Shown here one piece after another: positions 59,369 to 64,000 of a stretch of DNA of 64,000 bases. Position numbers and translations under genes: made by a program. Position 1 is the first letter of the stretch. The number at the start of each line of letters is the position of its first letter. This DNA is from Aldehydirespirator sp965117015 (lineage in GTDB: Bacteria > Actinomycetota > Acidimicrobiia > Acidimicrobiales > Aldehydirespiratoraceae): the NCBI GenBank assembly GCA_965117015.1, contig OZ220747.1, positions 186,001 through 250,000 of the forward strand, in the 5' to 3' direction. Below the pieces are notes generated by a model. That model was not told where the DNA came from. It saw only the letters and a program-made list of their open reading frames with translations, and did not search any database.

Positions 59369-60148
59369 TCATCCTTCCAGGATGGATAGGGCTTCCTCGA
59401 CGGTGGCGTCGGCATGGACGACGGCTACCACGGCCCGGGTCATGGCCGTGGGGTTGTCGCTCTGGAAGACGTTGCGGCCCATGGCCACGCCGGCAGCGCC
59501 CGCGTCGAGGGCGGCCCGGATGTTGGCCAGCGTGGCGGCCTCGGAGCCCTTGGATCCGCCCAGGATCACCACGGGAACGAACGTCGATGAGGTGACCCGG
59601 GCGTAGCCCTCGCAGTAGGGCGCCTTGATGAAGTCGGCTCCCAGCTCGGCTCCGAGGCGGGCCGCGAAGGCCACCGCATCGGGTCCCCGCATCTCGGGCG
59701 GAGAGTCGAACCCGCCCGGCACCATCTCGGCCATGACCGGCAGCTCCGATTGGTGAGCCTCGCCGATGGTACGGGCCAGATTGAGCAGCGTGTCGGCCTC
59801 CGAAGCTGAACCGGGCAGGGCGGTCACGGCCAGGGCGTCGGCTCCTACCCGTAGCGCGTCCTCGACTCCGAAGAACTGCCCGACAGAACCGGTGCTGGGC
59901 GAGCCGAGGTTGCTCACCGACCCGTCGCTGCGAAGGATGAGCCCGACCGGATCCAGCTCGGCCGCGAAGTTCTCGGCGATGCCGTACGAGGTCAACACCG
60001 CATCGGGTCCACCGGCCACCACCGCCGAGATGGTCTCGGCCGGCTGTTCGAAGCCCGGGCAGGGTCCGTCGATCAATCCGTGGTCCAGCGCGATGATCAC
60101 GGTTCGCCCGTCAGGGCCGAAGATGCTGCTGAGGTCTCGGGAACCCAT
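59369..60148 (-). CDS. Class I aldolase of the DeoC/LacD/FbaB family, LsrF-like
   Basis: 259 residues. VIIALDHGLIDGP at the start, the Schiff-base Lys in GADFIKAPYCEGYARV and VVILGGSKGSE at the phosphate site, ending in GVAMGRNVFQ. This set marks FbaB/LsrF-type aldolases. It would split or thiolyse the phosphorylated product of the kinase. A TAGCAT box (60157-60162) eight bases before the ATG overlaps the stop of the previous gene, so it may have its own promoter. Confidence 0.88.
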   Translation of the reverse strand: MGSRDLSSIFGPDGRTVIIALDHGLIDGPCPGFEQPAETISAVVAGGPDAVLTSYGIAENFAAELDPVGLILRSDGSVSNLGSPSTGSVGQFFGVEDALRVGADALAVTALPGSASEADTLLNLARTIGEAHQSELPVMAEMVPGGFDSPPEMRGPDAVAFAARLGAELGADFIKAPYCEGYARVTSSTFVPVVILGGSKGSEAATLANIRAALDAGAAGVAMGRNVFQSDNPTAMTRAVVAVVHADATVEEALSILEG

Positions 60149-60159
60149 AGGAGCAGATG

Positions 60160-61134
60160 CTACGGCCGGGCGTCATGGATGATCGGCAACGAGTCGGCCA
60201 GCACGGCGAGGTTCTCGGAGAGGTCCGAAGACAGCGCGTCGATGAGCACGCCGTTCAGGCTGTGCCGGCGAGCCAACTGCTCGACCTCGGCCCGGCATTC
60301 CTCAGGTGTTCCGGCCACCTGGTAGCGCCGGAGAAGGTCGCCGGTCACCAACTCGTCCACGAGTCCGGGCTGGTTGGCGCCGGCGGCGTGCTCCACGACT
60401 GCGATCTCGTCGGCGGTGAGGCCCAGCGACTCCAGCACCCGGCGGGGCGAGTCCATCAGCACGAACGACAGCGTCCGGCGCTGACCTTCCAGCAGCTCCG
60501 GCGTGTAGCAGATCCGCCCCAGGTAGAAGCGCTGAGGCTCGGGACGACCCTCCTTCGCTGCAGCCGCCTGAACGAGGCTGAGAGCGGCTCCGAGATCGGG
60601 CTTGACGGTGAGGATGACGCCGTCGGCCTGCCGTCCGGCCAACTCCAACAGGCGCGGTCCGCGGCTGGCGATCCAGACAGGGATCGGTTGGGATCCCATG
60701 CCGAGCCGGGCCCGATCGAGGGAGCAGGTCTCGCCCCTCCAACTCACCTCCTCGCCCGACCACAGCCGCTTCAGCACCTGCACGCAATCGGCCACCACCC
60801 GGGCGGGACGGGATCGCTCGATTCCCATCGGGCTGAGCACCATCGATCCTCCGGCCAGCAGGGTGACCACCAGCCGGCCCCCGGACAGTTCGTTGACGGT
60901 GGCGGCCGCGGCCGCGGTCACCGCCGGATGCCGCGTGTAGGCGTTGGTCAGCACACCGAGGGTTATCCGGTCGGTGGCCCGGGCGATGGCTCCCAGGCAG
61001 GCGTAGACGTCGGGATGGAACCCCTCGTCGGCCACCAGGCAGTAGTCGTATCCGAGCCGCTCCGCTTCGGTGGCGACCGCGACGACGTCGCCGGACGGCA
61101 TCAACGGCACGATGTGGACCCCGGCGGCAACCAT
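60160..61134 (-). CDS. LLM-class (luciferase-like) oxidoreductase, probably F420- or FMN-dependent
   Basis: 324 residues. The TIM-barrel family is shown by AERLGYDYCLVADEGFHPDVY, RITLGVLTNAYTRHPAV, LSGGRLVVTLLAGGS and PIPVWIASRGPRLLELAGR. The SRGP and GGSM loops resemble F420-dependent reductases such as MER and glucose-6-phosphate dehydrogenase relatives. Substrate unknown. It precedes the aldolase gene by 11 bases. Confidence 0.85.
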   Translation of the reverse strand: MVAAGVHIVPLMPSGDVVAVATEAERLGYDYCLVADEGFHPDVYACLGAIARATDRITLGVLTNAYTRHPAVTAAAAATVNELSGGRLVVTLLAGGSMVLSPMGIERSRPARVVADCVQVLKRLWSGEEVSWRGETCSLDRARLGMGSQPIPVWIASRGPRLLELAGRQADGVILTVKPDLGAALSLVQAAAAKEGRPEPQRFYLGRICYTPELLEGQRRTLSFVLMDSPRRVLESLGLTADEIAVVEHAAGANQPGLVDELVTGDLLRRYQVAGTPEECRAEVEQLARRHSLNGVLIDALSSDLSENLAVLADSLPIIHDARP

Positions 61135-61161
61135 GCTCTGGTTCAGGCACCCGCGGCCGGG

Positions 61162-61914
61162 TCAGCCGTGGGCGTGTTTGCGGTGGCCGTAGCGCTGGCC
61201 CCCGTCCACGGTGAGGACCTCGCCCGTTATGTAGTCGGCCTCGATGAGGAACTGGACCGCCTGGCCCATCTCGGCGGGGGTTCCCCACCGCCCGACCAGA
61301 GTCTCGTCGGCCACCCGCTGGTAGGTGGCGTCGTCGTAGTCGGCGGGGCGCAGCGCGGGGCCGGGAACCACGGCGTTGACTCTGATGGCGGGAGCCAGTT
61401 CCAGGGCCAACTGGCGGGTCAGCGAGATGATCGCCCCCTTGCCGACGGCGTGGCCTGCAAAACCCGGCCACGGCTCGAACGCGCTCAGGTCACCGATGCT
61501 GACGATCACTCCGGAGCCGTTGGCCAGCATGACCGGTGCCACCCGGTTGGCGCAGTAGAAGGGGCCGTGGACGAGCGTGTCGATCGACCGGTGCCACACC
61601 GTCAGATCGTCGGTCGGGAACTCACCGAAGGCGAAGGTGGAGGCATTGTTGACCAGCACGTCGATGGTGCCGAAGCGGTCGGTCGCGGCCTCGACCATGG
61701 CTTGGATCTGGCCGTCATCGGTGACGTCGGCCCTCACCGGCAGAGCCTGCACGCCCAGCGCCTCGGCGTCGGCCGCGGTGCGGCGGGCCTCGTCGGCCGA
61801 AGTGTTGTAGTTGATGACGACGTTGGCCCCGGCCCGGGCCAGGGTCAAGGTGATGCCTCGACCGACCCGTTTGGCTCCCCCGGTGACCAGGGCCGTCCGG
61901 CCGGCTAGATCCAT
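61162..61914 (-). CDS. SDR-family protein with the catalytic tyrosine replaced by histidine
   Basis: 250 residues. LVTGGAKRVGRGI and LVNNAS are normal and recall pteridine reductase-like SDRs. The active site is not: where YxxxK is expected, the sequence is HAVGK (in FAGHAVGKGAI), keeping Lys but not Tyr. The Ser/Asp of SIGDLSAF is present. Either His acts as the acid, or the protein is a pseudoenzyme. A CATACT box six bases before the ATG gives a leaderless start. It is followed by the LLM-oxidoreductase gene 27 bases on. Confidence 0.88.
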   Translation of the reverse strand: MDLAGRTALVTGGAKRVGRGITLTLARAGANVVINYNTSADEARRTAADAEALGVQALPVRADVTDDGQIQAMVEAATDRFGTIDVLVNNASTFAFGEFPTDDLTVWHRSIDTLVHGPFYCANRVAPVMLANGSGVIVSIGDLSAFEPWPGFAGHAVGKGAIISLTRQLALELAPAIRVNAVVPGPALRPADYDDATYQRVADETLVGRWGTPAEMGQAVQFLIEADYITGEVLTVDGGQRYGHRKHAHG

Positions 61915-61920
61915 CGGGTG

Positions 61921-61926
61921 AGTATG
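61921..61926 (-). promoter_or_regulatory. -10 box of the SDR gene at 61914
   Basis: CATACT, six bases before ATG 61914; leaderless. Confidence 0.45.
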
Positions 61927-61972
61927 CCACCGGGCAGCAGCCGCAGGTCAGCGGGGCCGGATTCGTGCGCCT

Positions 61973-61990
61973 TGCCCGCTCGGCCTCTAG
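61973..61990 (-). repeat. Fragment of the dispersed repeat upstream of nucS
   Basis: The plus strand TGCCCGCTCGGCCTCT at 61973-61988 is identical over 16 bases to 5718-5733 of repeat copy 1. Its last bases merge into the nucS -10 box. Confidence 0.5.
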
Positions 61991-61993
61991 CTT
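61988..61993 (+). promoter_or_regulatory. -10 box of nucS
   Basis: TAGCTT, seven bases before GTG 62001; it supports the GTG over the upstream in-frame start at 61965. Confidence 0.45.
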
Positions 61994-62000
61994 GGCCGCG

Positions 62001-62669
62001 GTGCGGCTCGTGATCGCCCGCTGCACCGTCGACTACGACGGCCGCCTTCAGGCCCACCTTCCCTCGGCTGTCCGCCTCATCATGGTCAAGGCCGACGGCT
62101 GCGTGGCCGTCCATGCCGACGGCGGCGCCTACAAGCCACTCAACTGGATGAACGCCCCCAACCGGCTTGTGATCGACGCCGACGCCGGGGTCTGGCGGGT
62201 GACGGCTCCGGGCCGCAGCGACTCTCTGGTCATCAAGATCGAGGAGATCCTCCACGACAGCACCCACGAGATGGGCACCGATCCCGGTCTGCAGAAGGAC
62301 GGTGTCGAGGCGCAGATGCAGGAGCTCCTCGCAGAGAATCCGGACACCATCGAGAACGGCTTCACCCTGGTGCGGCGCGAGTTCCCCACTGCCATCGGAC
62401 CCGTGGACCTGCTGTGCCGCGACTCGTCGGGCAATGCGGTAGCCGTCGAGGTGAAGCGCAACGGCGAGATCGACGGTGTGGAGCAGCTCACCCGGTACCT
62501 GCACTACCTGAACTCCGACCCGAGCCTGGCCCCGGTGCGGGGCGTGTTCGTGGCCCGGACCATCAAACCGCAGGCCAAGGTACTGGCGGCCGACCGCTCC
62601 ATCGACTGCGTCGAGGTGGACTACGACGAGCTGCGGGGCATCGAGTCGCCAGAGCTGAGATTGTTCTGA
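62001..62669 (+). CDS. nucS: Mismatch-specific endonuclease NucS (EndoMS)
   Basis: 222 residues from GTG 62001, giving the family's N-terminus MRLVIARCTVDYDGRLQAHL. DNA-binding N-domain (LIMVKADGCVAVHADGGAYK), then the RecB-like nuclease with GPVDLLCRDSSGNAVAVEVK (Asp, Glu, Lys) and LTRYLHYL. It ends in LRLF, a sliding-clamp binding tail. NucS cuts both strands at mismatches and replaces MutS/MutL in actinobacteria and archaea. Confidence 0.94.
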   Translation: MRLVIARCTVDYDGRLQAHLPSAVRLIMVKADGCVAVHADGGAYKPLNWMNAPNRLVIDADAGVWRVTAPGRSDSLVIKIEEILHDSTHEMGTDPGLQKDGVEAQMQELLAENPDTIENGFTLVRREFPTAIGPVDLLCRDSSGNAVAVEVKRNGEIDGVEQLTRYLHYLNSDPSLAPVRGVFVARTIKPQAKVLAADRSIDCVEVDYDELRGIESPELRLF

Positions 62670-62714
62670 GCGGCTAGGCGGCGCGGTCGAGCCAGCGCTG
62701 TCACTCGCTGCGGA

Positions 62715-62720
62715 TACCCT
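62715..62720 (+). promoter_or_regulatory. -10 box of the VanW-family gene
   Basis: TACCCT, six bases before GTG 62727; leaderless. Confidence 0.45.
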
Positions 62721-62726
62721 CAAACC

Positions 62727-64000
62727 GTGCTCAGACGGCTGCTAGGACGGCAGGTTCGGCACGTGCGACTATGGCCGTTCCTCGTCGGGGCAGCAGTGGT
62801 GATCGGTGCTCTGATCGTCGGCTGGCAGATCTACGAGGCACGCGAGGAGACCCGCATCCGTCCGGGGGCGACGGTTTCGGGCGTCGAGATCGGCGGGCTG
62901 GAGCCCGAAGAGGCAGTCATCGCGCTCGAACCCGTCGTCCAGGAGGTGGCCGAGACCACCATCGACCTCCAGTTCCCGGACATCGACCTGCAGTTCCTGG
63001 GCCACACGATCACGGTCACCGCCGAGGAACTCGGAATCTCGCTGGATGCTGAGCGGATTCTCGCCGAGGCCGACACCCCGCCCCCGCCGGTGGTCCGGCC
63101 GGCCGCGTGGCTGTTCGACCTGTTCGCCAGCCGCGACGTGCGCCCGTCGGTGACCACCGACCTGGGAACCCTCGCCGACACGGTCGACCCCTACACCGAC
63201 CCCGAGACGCCCCGGATCCAGTTCGTCGACGGAGCCTTCCAGCCGGTCCTTCACATCGATGTGCCCGTCCCCGACATGGAGTTGCTGGCTCTCAGGCTCG
63301 AGGATGCCGTGCTCAACAACATGGGCGGCCGGGTCGCCGTCGAGGTTCCGATTAGCGGCATGGAGCCGGCCGACCCGATCGCGGTGGCGCTGGCCGGCGC
63401 CCTCGCCACCAAGGCGAACGAGATCACCGAGGGAGGGGTTCAGCTCCAACTCGAGGGCACCACCGAGACCTTCACCATCAGCCAGGAGGCCCTCCGGCAG
63501 TTCATCGTCCTCGAGGGGGAGCAGCACGACACGCACCTCGGCCTCAACCCGCGGATCGAGGCCACCCTCGCCAGCCTGTTCGTGGGGATCGGCAGCGAAG
63601 GGATCCCCGCGACGATCGGCCTGGACACCGACGGTGCTGTGACCATCTCCGAGGGCCAAGCCGGATTCAAGTGCTGCCACGAGACGGCGCCCGACGCGTT
63701 GCTGCAGGGGATGATCGACGGCCAGCCGGTGATAGTGCTGCCGGCCGCGCCCAACCCCCACCCCCAAGGCCGGGAGTGGGCCGAGTCGCTGGGGATCCTC
63801 CAGGTGGTCGGCGAGTTCACCACGCGTTTCACGCCGGCCCAGGACCGGATCATCAACATCGCCCGCATCTCGGAGTTGACCCGCGGCGTGATCATCGAGC
63901 CCGGCCAGCGGTTCTCGGTCAACGGCCACGTCGGGCCGCGCACGACCGGCAAGGGGTTCGTGCCGGCCAAGATGATCCTCGACGGCGTGTTCGTGGACTC
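62727..64000 (+). CDS. VanW-family membrane-anchored cell wall protein (C-terminus outside window)
   Basis: 424 residues are in the window from GTG 62727. After a short basic tail comes one membrane helix (about 17-35), then two copies of a peptidoglycan-binding-like module beginning VSGVEIGGLEPEEAVIALEP, then the start of the VanW domain (GEFTTRFTPAQDRIINIARI, EPGQRFSVNGHVGPRT). The family is found in Gram-positive bacteria and is thought to act on or bind the wall; its precise function is unknown. An in-frame GTG at 62763 would shorten the tail. Confidence 0.85.
   Translation, partial: MLRRLLGRQVRHVRLWPFLVGAAVVIGALIVGWQIYEAREETRIRPGATVSGVEIGGLEPEEAVIALEPVVQEVAETTIDLQFPDIDLQFLGHTITVTAEELGISLDAERILAEADTPPPPVVRPAAWLFDLFASRDVRPSVTTDLGTLADTVDPYTDPETPRIQFVDGAFQPVLHIDVPVPDMELLALRLEDAVLNNMGGRVAVEVPISGMEPADPIAVALAGALATKANEITEGGVQLQLEGTTETFTISQEALRQFIVLEGEQHDTHLGLNPRIEATLASLFVGIGSEGIPATIGLDTDGAVTISEGQAGFKCCHETAPDALLQGMIDGQPVIVLPAAPNPHPQGREWAESLGILQVVGEFTTRFTPAQDRIINIARISELTRGVIIEPGQRFSVNGHVGPRTTGKGFVPAKMILDGVFVD

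Noticed and set aside
61965..62000. Upstream start for nucS
   Set aside because: The family N-terminus and the TAGCTT box both point to GTG 62001.

Overview
The window is a high-GC, gene-dense bacterial chromosome segment that almost certainly comes from an actinobacterium, and I think most likely from the class Acidimicrobiia. The evidence is a 2-oxoglutarate decarboxylase/dehydrogenase of the fused E2-E1 (Kgd) type, the NucS mismatch endonuclease, an FtsY with an N-terminal membrane helix, the gene order recG-rsmD-coaD-(coiled coil)-yceD-rpmF-plsX-acpP-rnc-mutM-smc-ftsY-ffh-rpsP-khpA-rimM-trmD-rplS-yraN, and many start codons lying 6 to 8 bases after a TANNNT -10 box with no ribosome binding site (leaderless mRNAs). 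The class assignment is inference; I could run no database search. I see no tRNA, rRNA, insertion sequence, prophage or CRISPR array, and no stretch longer than 300 bases without a gene.

Layout. 1-5535 (minus strand): a branched-chain-amino-acid-type ABC uptake system packed into three genes. One is an MFS permease fused to a LivF-like ATPase, one is a LivH-LivM-LivG triple fusion, and one is a substrate-binding lipoprotein cut by the window edge. 5641-9308: xerC, dprA and comM. 9392-10121: a small cytochrome c lipoprotein divergent from two tiny genes, a 36-residue membrane peptide and a zinc-ribbon-like protein. 10118-27901: a long minus-strand housekeeping block for ribosome maturation, SRP targeting, chromosome condensation, fatty acid and CoA synthesis, and recombination. 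27930-31616: FakA-type kinase, a small cold-shock-domain protein and ATP-type PEP carboxykinase. 31708-37099: a tightly coupled operon of hydroxyisobutyrate-type dehydrogenase, cytochrome P450, hydrolase, methylacyl-CoA racemase, LmbE deacetylase and a membrane protein. 37148-38448: MFS exporter with a 10-codon leader ORF. 38454-42490: thiamine ABC transporter under a TPP riboswitch. 42538-46955: a giant secreted leucine-rich-repeat protein, choline sulfatase and a small metallopeptidase. 47005-56304: compact UvrD-like helicase, Na+/H+-type antiporter fused to universal stress domains, exonuclease III, Kgd and CysQ. 56355-61914: SDR enzymes and a kinase/aldolase/dehydrogenase cluster probably for a carbohydrate. 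62001-64000: nucS and the start of a VanW-family wall protein.

The most unusual items are the MFS-LivF fusion beside the LivHMG fusion, a MutM homologue in the canonical locus that has lost its catalytic proline, lysine and zinc finger, three copies of a 47-bp palindromic element with compensatory base changes, a short nucleotide motif (AGAGGCCGAGCGG) recurring at gene junctions in different reading frames, and a pair of DnaA boxes bracketing the xerC -10 box.
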